NCBI RefSeq assembly: GCF_029910235.1
Contig: NZ_CP112874.1
Span: 1,922,001 to 1,986,000 of the forward strand
Length of the DNA: 64,000 nt
Reading direction: 5' to 3'
Source: Pseudanabaena galeata CCNP1313
GTDB taxonomy: Bacteria; Cyanobacteriota; Cyanobacteriia; Pseudanabaenales; Pseudanabaenaceae
Positions within the stretch are counted from its first letter, which is position 1; each line of letters begins with the position of its first letter. The notes beneath the pieces were generated by a model, which made no database searches, was not told the origin of the DNA, and saw only the letters and a program-made list of their open reading frames with translations. Shown in pieces: positions 34,415 through 42,474 of the stretch. The position numbers and the translations under genes were made by a program.

Positions 34415-34945
34415 TTAATTAATTTGGCGGGTCATCAAATTCGCAAGATTAGCTAAAGCCTTGAAACCGCGTTTCATTTTTTGCTTACGTTGAATCTTGC
34501 GAAGAATATTGACCACAGCCTCAAGATCATGGTCATCATCTGGAGGTTTTTTGGCGCGGATCTGCTTGAAGGGTAAAATAATCCCGAAATGAACAGCAGC
34601 ATTGCAAAAAGCATTGAGCATAGCCCGTTCAGGCGCATGAACTCCGATTGTAGAAGATCCCACCTGAATTAAACAGCCCTTATCGCTACCAGTTGCCTCA
34701 CGGGTAATGTCACCCACGGTTAGTAAACAACGCATTGTAATGTAGTCCGACACTGCTACAGGCGAGGAAAAGCTAACCTGCCATTTATCTTTATGTGCAT
34801 CCAGACGTGAACAAAGCATTTGCCAAACCGCAAAGAACTCGGAGGAAGCATTTTTGCCGACAATATTCTCAGATATACCAAAGGAACGAGCCTTAGAAGC
34901 TGACAAAGATAGGATCGGAGCAGAAGAATCAGGAAAGCGAGCCAT
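34415..34945 (-). CDS. Hypothetical protein, possibly a Rad52-like single-strand annealing protein
   Basis: A 176-residue soluble protein starting at ATG 34945 (MARFPDSSAP). I do not firmly recognise it. The central part reads like the Rad52/Rad22 annealing core: a WQVSFSSPV...SDYITMRCLLTVGDITREATGSD stretch (beta sheet ending in R-E-x-T-G-S), then SSTIGVHAPERAMLNAFCNAAVHFGI, corresponding to the A..DALKRA...FG helix. The C-terminus is basic (RKIQRKQKMKRGFKALANLANLM), suitable for DNA binding. The neighbour upstream on the same strand encodes a UmuD-like protease, and both promoter regions hold a similar motif, which would fit a DNA-damage role. That role is inference. Confidence 0.5.
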   Translation of the reverse strand: MARFPDSSAPILSLSASKARSFGISENIVGKNASSEFFAVWQMLCSRLDAHKDKWQVSFSSPVAVSDYITMRCLLTVGDITREATGSDKGCLIQVGSSTIGVHAPERAMLNAFCNAAVHFGIILPFKQIRAKKPPDDDHDLEAVVNILRKIQRKQKMKRGFKALANLANLMTRQIN

Positions 34946-34962
34946 AGACAAGACCAAAAACT

Positions 34963-34988
34963 CTTTGATTAATGTACGTTAATCAAAG
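34963..34988. promoter_or_regulatory. Perfect 10-bp inverted repeat upstream of the Rad52-like gene
   Basis: CTTTGATTAA-N6-TTAATCAAAG, centred on GTAC, lies 18 bp before the chosen start codon and looks like an operator. Its minus-strand reading GATTAACGTACATTAATC resembles GATTAGCGTACAATATTC (35725-35742) before the UmuD-like gene. Confidence 0.45.
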
Positions 34989-35092
34989 CTAAATGTCATC
35001 TCTGATTTATAGCTAAAATCTTGCTTTAAATTGTTTAATCAATATTTTTACTGCTTTTTTCTAGCTCTGTATCTCAATAGCTTAGATTCTTA

Positions 35093-35671
35093 CTACAAAG
35101 CATGAATTACGTTAGTGACTACTCCCCAAATATGTAATTCCACATTTTCGTCAATTTCAATGGGCTGAAAACTAGGGTTTTCGGGCATCAACCATAATTT
35201 ATTGCGATGCTTACGCAAGCGTTTCACGGTTAATTCTCCATTGACGACAGCAATGACCACCTTGCCGCTAATCGGCTCTAGGGCGCGATCGACTACCAGT
35301 AAGTCACGCGGATGAATACCTGCATCTTGCATCGAATCCCCAACAACGCGCACTAAAAACGTAGATTCGGGATGTTTAACAAGATGGTGATTGAGATCAA
35401 TTTTGCCTTCGATATAATCCTCCGTGGGGGCAGGAAATCCTGCGGCAACGGGATTGAGATAGAGTGGCACGCGGCATTTAATATTATTATTGTCCGTCTT
35501 AAAGATAGATGAGACAATAGTTGATGGTTCTACCTGTTGAGGATCTCTGGCGAGAGCTTCTAAAATTTCATCAGCAAGGCTGACGGGTAAGCGAACGGCT
35601 TTAGTTGTTTCGTTATATTTGCCAGTACCCACAGGACGACCTGCTCCCTGACGTTTTCCACCTCGTGGCAT
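35093..35671 (-). CDS. UmuD-like S24 autoprotease with N-terminal basic region
   Basis: A 192-residue LexA/UmuD-family protein. The self-cleavage site is A-G in NPVAAGFPAPTEDYIE, typical of UmuD. The catalytic Ser is in VVGDSMQDAGI and the Lys in GELTVKRL. Upstream of the peptidase is a basic segment (MPRGGKRQGAGRPVGTGKYNETTKAVRLPVSLADEIL), which E. coli UmuD lacks and which resembles short DNA-binding leaders. It could therefore be a cleavable repressor or a DNA polymerase V accessory. No umuC gene follows. ATG 35671 is chosen for its GGGAGA ribosome-binding site; a GTG lies at 35704. Confidence 0.88.
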   Translation of the reverse strand: MPRGGKRQGAGRPVGTGKYNETTKAVRLPVSLADEILEALARDPQQVEPSTIVSSIFKTDNNNIKCRVPLYLNPVAAGFPAPTEDYIEGKIDLNHHLVKHPESTFLVRVVGDSMQDAGIHPRDLLVVDRALEPISGKVVIAVVNGELTVKRLRKHRNKLWLMPENPSFQPIEIDENVELHIWGVVTNVIHAL

Positions 35672-35724
35672 AGTATTTCTCCCAAATTTATTTGCATTTG
35701 TCACTGCGATCGCTACAGTTTCAT

Positions 35725-35742
35725 GAATATTGTACGCTAATC
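35725..35742. promoter_or_regulatory. Candidate operator upstream of the UmuD-like gene
   Basis: Minus-strand GATTAGCGTACAATATTC shares GATTA-CGTACA with the inverted repeat at 34963-34988. It may be an SOS-type or autoregulatory site. This rests on two sites only. Confidence 0.3.
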
Positions 35743-35814
35743 ATATAATTTAACTATCTAAAAATGACAGATATTATAGCTATCGCCAATCTTATTACAG
35801 CAATTACCGATCAA

Positions 35815-35862
35815 ACAAACCCCAAGAAGCGCTGCCACTCGCTTCTTGGGGTTTGATTTGTC
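35815..35862. repeat. AGGACA-type palindromic repeat
   Basis: The stem ATCAAACAAACCCCAAGAAGCG/CGCTTCTTGGGGTTTGAT is followed by TTGTCCTAA, the arm of the variable-core family seen at 12177, 14820 and 46360. Confidence 0.55.
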
Positions 35863-35892
35863 CTAATAATGACGACAGCTATAAGTGCTTTT

Positions 35893-36054
35893 CTAAAACA
35901 AATTACTAAAATCTCGCAAAAATCTCGCGATATATCCTTGAGGAGCAATGGAGATTAACTGATGCTCCTTGATATAGAAATATGTGCCAAAAACTAACCC
36001 AAGCACAATGAAAATACTGGAAAAAATCACGCGAATCCATCGAATAGTATTCAT
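35893..36054 (-). CDS. Small single-pass membrane protein
   Basis: A 53-residue open frame, MNTIRWIRVIFSSIFIVLGL and onward, with one hydrophobic helix (about 8-28) and a basic/aromatic C-terminus (GYIARFLRDFSNLF). It has no ribosome-binding site and no recognised family. The composition (N-in, single helix) is what a real small membrane protein would show, but the evidence stops there. Confidence 0.4.
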   Translation of the reverse strand: MNTIRWIRVIFSSIFIVLGLVFGTYFYIKEHQLISIAPQGYIARFLRDFSNLF

Positions 36055-36127
36055 AAAGTTTAGTGTGTAATCTGGTGGATGATTAAAGCGCTCCCCATAG
36101 TCAAGACAAAAAAGTATAAAAGTTAAG

Positions 36128-36460
36128 ACAAAAAGTTAATCACTCGACCATTGTCTCGGACTTTGAGCACTAAACAGTCCAGAAATACGATCGGATAAAC
36201 GGCATCAAGGGGACGGTAGGGCGCATTGCTTTACTTCATCAATTACCTCATCAGTGACATTGGAAATGAGGGTTGGTGATACCTCGACACCATACATTTC
36301 TTGCAACTGGATATCCCTGACACTCAGACCTCGCGCATACAGGGCAATTATCTTCTCATCTAGTCCTGACAAGTGGCTTTGTCCTTTCTTCACCAGGTAT
36401 GGTTCAAACTCCCCTTGCCGATCGCGAGGGACAGCGATTTCAGCTACGCCGAAGTCGAGT
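36128..36460 (-). pseudogene. IS256-family transposase remnant
   Basis: Reading on the minus strand, [27 protein letters not shown] and [22 protein letters not shown], then [21 protein letters not shown], are canonical for the N-terminal part of IS256/Mutator transposases. Near 36225 the frame breaks; in another frame the protein resumes as [27 protein letters not shown], which includes the first catalytic Asp region. The expected [13 protein letters not shown] joint is damaged and everything further 3' is missing. It is a dead fragment at the edge of the accessory island. Confidence 0.8.
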
Positions 36461-36599
36461 GGCTATATCATTTTCTATCGAGTGAACGAGAACTTAATAG
36501 AGATTCTCTGAGTGGTAAGTGGATATAGAGATTTAGCTTCTTTATTCATAGGAAGTAATGGTATAGATTAGCGATCGCCATATCAGACGATGGTTTAAC

Positions 36600-36617
36600 T
36601 AGGGCTTGCTGAAAAAG
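36600..36617 (+). repeat. Solo IS5-type terminus upstream of the restriction-modification gene
   Basis: TAGGGCTTGCTGAAAAAG matches, with one change, TAGGGCTTGATGAAAAAG at 40311-40328, the terminus of the IS5-family remnant. The two sites flank the restriction-modification gene in the same orientation. The rest of 36470-36719 is AT-rich promoter DNA with no gene seen. Confidence 0.45.
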
Positions 36618-36719
36618 CTTTATGTTCAGGAATCATAGTGTTTCAGCAAAAAGTCATATTAAAATATTTTTTGTAAGTAGGCTATCATAATAGGCTGGGA
36701 GATATATTGGTTTATCTTA

Positions 36720-39700
36720 ATGAGTGTCGAAAACTTGCTGAATGATGAGTATATTAGCCGTAAAGCTGAAGAATTTACTAATAACCTAAGGCAATCTGTC
36801 GCAAAAGCTCATAACGAAGAAGATATTAAAATTGCAGCAGAATCACAAATTCGGCAGTTAGCCAAAGAAGCCAACTTAGAACTAGAAGCGAAATATGAAT
36901 TTACAGTTGCCAAGGGAAGAATTGATTCCGCCTATGATCGCGTATTTATAGAGTATAAAAATCCTAAAAGTAGCGATCGCCTTTCTGCAAACCCAAATGA
37001 CAAGGGTAATAAAAAAGTTGTTGAACAAATAAAAAGTCGCTTTGCAGGACTGAAAGAAGATTTAGGACATCCACCAGAATCATTGTTTGGGGTTGGTTGT
37101 GACGGTAACTACTTTATTTTCGTTCGCTATCGTAACCAGCAATGGGATGTCCAAGATCCAGTAGAAGTTAATAAATATACATCCGAAAGATTTCTTAGGG
37201 TTCTATTTAACTTAGGCATATCAGGTAAGCCTTTTGTGCCTGAATATTTAGCCCAAGATTTTGGTTCTGAGGGAACAGTTGCTCAATCTGGTATTAAAAC
37301 CCTTTATGAAACGATCTGCAATACGGACAATCCAAAAGCACAAACATTTTTTCAACAGTGGAAAATTCTCTTTGGACAAGTTTGTGGATATGATGTCAAT
37401 ATTCCATCTGAAAAAATAATTCAACTAGGAGAGTTTTATGGGATTGAGGGTGATCATAATACTTTAAAAGCACCTGAGCTACTATTTTCTGTCCATAGTT
37501 ACTATGCCCTATTCATTAAGCTATTGGCGGCTGAAATTGTTTCTCTTTCTCAAAGTTTTACGACTTCTCCTCATAAAAAGATGTTGAGGGCAGCAACATC
37601 TAAAAAATTAAAACAAGAGTTAGAAGATTTAGAATCTGGCAGTATCTTTAAGAAACTAAATATTGTCAACTTTTTAGAAGGAGATTTATTTGCTTGGTAT
37701 TTATGGGCATGGAATGAGCCTATTGAAGAGCTAATTAGGGAAATGGTTCGTAAATTAGACGAGTACAATCCTGCTACGCTTTCGGAAGAACCTGCAAAAA
37801 GTCGTGACTTACTCAAGAAACTATATCAACAGCTTTTCCCTAAATCTCTGCGTCATGATCTTGGTGAATATTACACCCCAGATTGGTTAGCAGAACATAC
37901 GCTTAACCGTTTAGAGTACGATGGCAATCCTGACCAAAGATTGCTCGATCCTTCGTGTGGTTCAGGAACTTTTTTGGTAATGACCATTGCTAAAATTCGG
38001 CATTTTTATGAAGAGCATCGAGAAGATTGTAATTTTGAAGAAGAAGAACTATGTCAGAAGATTCTCAATAATGTCATTGGATTTGATCTTAATCCACTCG
38101 CAGTAATGGCAGCTAGAACTAATTATTTAGTTGCCATTCGTGATTTAATTCGTTATGTAGATAGAATTGAGATTCCTATATATTTATGTGACTCGATAAT
38201 GACTCCTTCTGAGTATGGTAGTGGTCGTCTTTTGACAGAGACAGGCTTAGCTGTAGATCAGATCGGCTCTACTAAAGAGCTAAAAACTGCGGTTGCTAAT
38301 TTCTATGTTCCCACTGAAATTACTACTAGTTGTGAATTGGTGAGTAAATACGCTCAAGCCTTAGAAGATTGCGTTAAAAATGGCAATTCTCAAGCTGAAT
38401 TTATTGAATACTGCCAAGATGAAGGGCTTCCTATACAAGCCCAACATGTCCATGAAGGACTATATAGAGAAATGGTCAGACTAGATCAAGTGAATCAGAA
38501 CGGAATCTGGGCAAGAATTATTAAAAATGCGTTTGCACCTTTATTTATCGGTAAAGTTGATTTTGTAATCGGTAATCCACCTTGGGTAAATTATGAGCAT
38601 TTACCTGCTGATTATCGCGATGCAATGGCTTCCATTTGGAATCGTTACGAGCTATTTCCTAAAGGTGGCTGGAAAGCTAGATTTGCTAAAGGCAATACAG
38701 ATTTAGCGATGATTTTTACTTATTCAGCGATCGATAATTACTTAAAAGAAAATGGCAAATTAGGCTTTGTTTTAACTCAAAGTGTATTTCAATCTAGCTC
38801 GGCTAGTGGTTATCGAAGATTCAAAATACATATTAACAAAAAATTTAATATTCAATTAGTTGATGATATGAGCAGTTTTCAGCCGTTTGATGGTGCAACT
38901 AATAGAACTGCAATTTTAGTTTGTACTTTAGATCGTAAAGGTACTTCTTATCCAGTTCCTTATACTGTCTGGTATTTAAAAAATAGAGTTTCTATTTCTA
39001 GTGATAATTCGCTAGAAATAGCTCTCAAAAATACAGAGCGACAACAAAAAGTAGCCTATCCAATTACTGATGAACAAAGCCCTTGGATGGTTTTGCCTGA
39101 AGCTATTAGTAAAAAAACTATTGAAAAAATTCAAAAAGGGCAGCAAGAGTATAAAGCTTGGAAGGGATCAGATACTAGAGGTGGTAATGGGTTATTTTGG
39201 CTACAACCACTCCATAAAAAGATGAAGACTGTGATATGTAGAAACACTCCAGAATTTTCAAAAAAGAAACCGCCAGAAGTTACAGAAGCCTTCGATGCAG
39301 ATTTGCTTTATCCCCTTTTGAAAGGGAAAGAAGTGTCAAAATGGCATACTCAACCAGAATATGCATTGCTGTACCCGCATAAAGGAGATAGTGCTATTCC
39401 AGAAAATGAAATGAAGCGTAAATATTCAAAGACCTATGCTTATTTTCATAAAATGCGAGAGTATTTAACTAAAAGAAAAATGTATGATCTTTCAAGAAGA
39501 GATCTAGCTTTTTATTCCTTGTTTGAGACAGGTGAATTTTTAGTCAAGCCTTATAAAGTGGTGTGGAAAGAAATATCCTCATACTTTTATTGTGCTGTAC
39601 AGGGGGGATTTTCACATGAAATGTTAACTAATACAATTGTTATTCCCGATCACAAACTTGTGATTATCCCCTTTGAAGATTCGGTGGAAGCTCATTATGT

Positions 39701-40034
39701 TTGTGGATGTTTAAACTCTAGTCCCGCCAGATTTGTCGCTAGTACATATATTGTCAGCACACAAATTTCTACTCACATCCTCGAATATATTAAAGTTCCT
39801 AAATTTAGTGAAAATAATCCATTACATCTACAAATTGCAGAAATATCTGAGCAATGTCATGAACAAACTAGTAATAGGAATAGCGAACAAGTATTGAATT
39901 TAGAAGCAGATCTAGATAGATTTACGGCTAAACTTTGGAAACTTACTGATAAGGAATTAAAGGTAATTCAAGATGCTTTGGTAAATTCGCAGAAGTCTAA
40001 AAATACTAGGACAAAGATTATGGATGAAGATTAG
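36720..40034 (+). CDS. Type IIG-like restriction-modification enzyme (nuclease-methyltransferase fusion)
   Basis: A 1,104-residue single-chain enzyme expected to methylate adenine at its own recognition site and cut unmodified DNA. The N-terminal nuclease shows a PD-(D/E)xK core, GRIDSAYDRVFIEYKNP (about 66-82). The N6-adenine methyltransferase domain has the helical lead-in HDLGEYYTPDWLAEHTL, the AdoMet motif I LLDPSCGSGTFLVM (about 407-420), IGFDLNPLAVMAARTNY and catalytic motif IV NPPW (about 619-622). The C-terminal third, with KGKEVSKWHTQPEYALLYPH, resembles Eco57I-type target-recognition domains. No separate specificity subunit is present or needed. Its base composition is lower in G+C, it has few HIP1 sites, and IS ends flank it, all suggesting transfer. 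Confidence 0.9.
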   Translation: MSVENLLNDEYISRKAEEFTNNLRQSVAKAHNEEDIKIAAESQIRQLAKEANLELEAKYEFTVAKGRIDSAYDRVFIEYKNPKSSDRLSANPNDKGNKKVVEQIKSRFAGLKEDLGHPPESLFGVGCDGNYFIFVRYRNQQWDVQDPVEVNKYTSERFLRVLFNLGISGKPFVPEYLAQDFGSEGTVAQSGIKTLYETICNTDNPKAQTFFQQWKILFGQVCGYDVNIPSEKIIQLGEFYGIEGDHNTLKAPELLFSVHSYYALFIKLLAAEIVSLSQSFTTSPHKKMLRAATSKKLKQELEDLESGSIFKKLNIVNFLEGDLFAWYLWAWNEPIEELIREMVRKLDEYNPATLSEEPAKSRDLLKKLYQQLFPKSLRHDLGEYYTPDWLAEHTLNRLEYDGNPDQRLLDPSCGSGTFLVMTIAKIRHFYEEHREDCNFEEEELCQKILNNVIGFDLNPLAVMAARTNYLVAIRDLIRYVDRIEIPIYLCDSIMTPSEYGSGRLLTETGLAVDQIGSTKELKTAVANFYVPTEITTSCELVSKYAQALEDCVKNGNSQAEFIEYCQDEGLPIQAQHVHEGLYREMVRLDQVNQNGIWARIIKNAFAPLFIGKVDFVIGNPPWVNYEHLPADYRDAMASIWNRYELFPKGGWKARFAKGNTDLAMIFTYSAIDNYLKENGKLGFVLTQSVFQSSSASGYRRFKIHINKKFNIQLVDDMSSFQPFDGATNRTAILVCTLDRKGTSYPVPYTVWYLKNRVSISSDNSLEIALKNTERQQKVAYPITDEQSPWMVLPEAISKKTIEKIQKGQQEYKAWKGSDTRGGNGLFWLQPLHKKMKTVICRNTPEFSKKKPPEVTEAFDADLLYPLLKGKEVSKWHTQPEYALLYPHKGDSAIPENEMKRKYSKTYAYFHKMREYLTKRKMYDLSRRDLAFYSLFETGEFLVKPYKVVWKEISSYFYCAVQGGFSHEMLTNTIVIPDHKLVIIPFEDSVEAHYVCGCLNSSPARFVASTYIVSTQISTHILEYIKVPKFSENNPLHLQIAEISEQCHEQTSNRNSEQVLNLEADLDRFTAKLWKLTDKELKVIQDALVNSQKSKNTRTKIMDED

Positions 40035-40123
40035 GATGATTTAGCATATTTCTGAATGTGAGAATCGGTTAGAACTTGAGGAGAAGAAACAACGGTCATA
40101 AGGCGATCGCCTACGTTCTCTGA

Positions 40124-40230
40124 TATAGCAATTCTTGCCCTAGTGAGGTATGCATGATTTTATTACAACCTATACTGAACAAGGTGCTTAAACCCCTTAC
40201 CTGTACCTCATTAGTGTCGGGATTGCTATA
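40124..40230. mobile_element. TATAGCAAT-ended element (107 bp)
   Basis: Inverted ends TATAGCAATTC and GGGATTGCTATA, then CTAGTGAGGTA and TACCTCATTAGTG, enclose a non-coding core. Comparison with the related leader at 45880-45910 shows that this block is extra, so it is an insertion, probably at a TA target. Confidence 0.6.
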
Positions 40231-40231
40231 A

Positions 40232-40312
40232 AAAACAAGAATTTGAAAAATCTCTCTCTGTTTAATCCAGAGTAAAATCGTCCCATCCCATTAAATAAAG
40301 AATATCTAAATA
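40232..40312 (+). repeat. Duplicated toxin-antitoxin leader, copy 1
   Basis: About 80 bases, from AAAACAAGAATTTGAAAAA to AATATCTAAATA, match 45905-45986 at roughly 95%. In the second copy this leader runs straight into the ATG of a DUF433 antitoxin; here homology stops at the A of that ATG, where the IS5 remnant begins. Confidence 0.75.
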
Positions 40313-41066
40313 GGGCTTGATGAAAAAGTAATTAGGTAGCAGGAAGAAGGCAAGTAGAAAAAGCAGACCACAGGACAGGCAAGGCAGGAAATCGCCGAAA
40401 TCGGTAAGAGATAGCAGAAAAGATAAAAAACGACTTCCCAAATTGAAAAATAAAGTACTGTCGGCAAAGCATAAACCAAGCAAAAAATAAAAAAGCAAGC
40501 TGCTTGAGCAGCGCCTCTAGATTCATTACCAAAAAGGTGATAGCGATCGCCGTTTCCGAAGTATTTACCAACTTGGTCATGACCCGATTTAAACTGAACC
40601 GTCGTTTAGCCTGACCAAACTTACCTTCAATTTGATTGCGAATCTTAGCATCGGCGAAGGTTTGCTTGCGAATAGCCGCCACATCATCGGGTACAGGTCT
40701 GCCCAAACGCGGAGCCGTAATCCGAATACCCAGATTTTGACAATAGTCGCGATTGCTACGAGTGCGGTAAATCTGGTCAACATAGACCGCTTCAGGATAA
40801 TGTCCAAAGCGAGATTTAAACAATTCTACTTGCTGCTCCAAATCTCCAGATTCATTGAAGTTATCCCAACTGAGATGGTCGAGAAATGCATGACCATCCA
40901 CACAACTAACCGAGAGTTTAGCGCCAAATTCCACGGGTGTTCCAGACTTACCTCTGACAATTGGACGCACATGGGGTTGCGTAATACTGACGATACGGTC
41001 GTCTATACGATGACAACCTTGCTCGTACATCAATTGTTGTTGTCGATATACTTCACTGACCACCAG
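40311..41066 (-). pseudogene. IS5-family transposase, N-terminally truncated, with one IS end
   Basis: The C-terminal half of an IS5-type DDE transposase (about 243 residues, 40332-41063). It starts within the family sequence (QQQLMYEQGCHRIDDRIVSITQPHVRPIVRGKSGTPVEFGAKLSVS) and includes HLSWDNFNESGDL, the second Asp in EAVYVDQIYRTRSNRDYCQ, and the Glu in IEGKFGQAKRRFSLNRVMTKL. The N-terminal domain and the first catalytic Asp are missing, and sequence left of about 41066 is unrelated. One terminus (TAGGGCTTGATGAAAAAG) survives at 40311. The element cannot move by itself. Confidence 0.85.
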
Positions 41067-41242
41067 TAAGGAGCAAAATTACATTAAATTTTTGCAGTGT
41101 AGATATCACTATTGAATTAGAAGCGATCTCCACATAAGAGCGATCGCCCAAGACCTTCTAAATTTAAAGCTTTATGTCAAGAGACTTGAGTATTTACCGC
41201 AATATCGTGTTCTTAGCCCTAGTCACGATTTTTACAACCTAA

Positions 41243-41803
41243 TTAATTTAATCGTCTCTCTATTCTTTTGATGTCTTCTTGGTATTCCTCTAAATTAGCT
41301 TTTACCTGATTAAGAAATCTTCTATTATCAAGACTCATTCCACCATTTTGTTCTACATATTCTTGTATAGTTTTTTGACTAAAAACATATTGTGCTACAT
41401 GAAGATTAATTTTTCCTCCTGTCAATTCAGTAAAATTTTGACCATACTTAGGAATATGACTAAATCCACTTTCCGTATTTTTCTCAACAGCTAGTAATTT
41501 TTCTACATCTAATAGATAAATTGTTAATTTATCTTTTGTTTTTATAAGTAAATCTTGATCACCAGAACTCAATTTTGTTTTTTGTAATAGATTAATTTTC
41601 TCTTCTGCAAATTTTTTTAAATCTTGATCTATAAATTGATCTACCAGCAGTCTTATTCCTTTACCTAGAAATTCCTTTCCCTGAGATACTGCTAGCTGAC
41701 CGCGAGAAAGAACAGAATGATGATGGCGATCGCCACTATTATTAGAGCGATCGCCAAGAGAAAATTTGTTTGTTGTCCCCCTTTTTCTACTATATCTTCC
41801 CAT
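41243..41803 (-). CDS. Hypothetical helical protein, last gene of the GTPase operon
   Basis: A 186-residue hypothetical protein, unrecognised. It is rich in Lys/Glu/Gln with predicted long helices (DLKKFAEEKINLLQKTKL; NRRFLNQVKANLEEYQEDIKRIERRLN), so a coiled-coil adaptor is likely. It has no signal peptide or membrane helix. The frame overlaps the preceding gene by 112 bp, an unusually long overlap. Translation may begin internally, for example at a TTG near residue 78, or the overlap may be real and coupled. Its position as the fourth gene behind two GTPases suggests it works with them. Confidence 0.6.
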   Translation of the reverse strand: MGRYSRKRGTTNKFSLGDRSNNSGDRHHHSVLSRGQLAVSQGKEFLGKGIRLLVDQFIDQDLKKFAEEKINLLQKTKLSSGDQDLLIKTKDKLTIYLLDVEKLLAVEKNTESGFSHIPKYGQNFTELTGGKINLHVAQYVFSQKTIQEYVEQNGGMSLDNRRFLNQVKANLEEYQEDIKRIERRLN

Positions 41804-42444
41804 ACCCCTGACTCTGACTTGACTAGGCTAGATACGCTGCGCCAAATGTGAGCTTTTCTTAATGTGTCCTCTGACTTTATTCCAGTTACAACAACTAATA
41901 ACTCATAGCCAGAAGGCAGATCGGACTTCTGTAGCTCTTCAGCCAGAAGACTTTTCAACTCTTGAGAGTTTTTAGCAATTTTAATTGTTTTATCTGGGAC
42001 ATTATCCGAACTCTCAGGTTTAAATGAATCCAAAATAGACTTGCTTAAACCTTCAAATTGCGGTTTCTCAAATGTAAATCCTTGTGTTCCATCTAGTTGA
42101 ATTAGTTGATCAACTTGTCTGGTTAGATCAACTTGTTTGGTTAGATCATCTCTGTCTCGCAAAGCTTCAACGGCGATCGCTCTTAACATTTTCTCATTCT
42201 CATCATTCTCTTCACATACCCAAGCTACAGAATGCCGAATAGGGCGATCGCGGAAATCTTTTTTCTCAGGCGAACTGAGATCGGTTACGAGTAGGAATAA
42301 ATTGCCATCAAATCTAGCTAAAACTAGAGATGGCGAATCATTTTGAATATAACTACTAACCTTGCTTAAATATGTTGGCAATTCTGGCATCCAGCAGTAT
42401 CCGAAATCTGGAGAATAACCACGACTCTGCACATAAATATTCAT
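41692..42444 (-). CDS. Hypothetical tail-anchored protein, third gene of the GTPase operon
   Basis: A 250-residue protein starting at ATG 42444, preceded by AGGAGAT. The N-terminal part (YVQSRGYSPDFGYCWMPELP; SPSLVLARFDGNLFLLVTDLSSPEKKDFRDRPIRHSVAWVC) looks like a compact globular domain that I cannot assign. It resembles adaptor-type proteins found next to paired TRAFAC GTPases. A charged repeat (DLTKQVDLTRQVDQ) follows, and the C-terminus is a single membrane helix (NFLLAIALIIVAIAIIILFFLAV). It probably fixes the operon's products at the membrane. It ends inside the next gene. Confidence 0.65.
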   Translation of the reverse strand: MNIYVQSRGYSPDFGYCWMPELPTYLSKVSSYIQNDSPSLVLARFDGNLFLLVTDLSSPEKKDFRDRPIRHSVAWVCEENDENEKMLRAIAVEALRDRDDLTKQVDLTRQVDQLIQLDGTQGFTFEKPQFEGLSKSILDSFKPESSDNVPDKTIKIAKNSQELKSLLAEELQKSDLPSGYELLVVVTGIKSEDTLRKAHIWRSVSSLVKSESGVWEDIVEKGGQQTNFLLAIALIIVAIAIIILFFLAVS

Positions 42445-42474
42445 AAACAATCTCCTATAAGGTTTGATAGATAT

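Noticed and set aside
34206-34418. 70-codon plus-strand frame after the TpsB gene
   Set aside because: It consists of the C/G-rich dispersed repeat plus another palindrome, with no gene-like composition.
40262-40498. 78-codon minus-strand frame within the IS5 remnant
   Set aside because: It is an alternative frame of the transposase C-terminal region; the real frame (with IEGKFGQAKRRFSLNRVM) is the other one.
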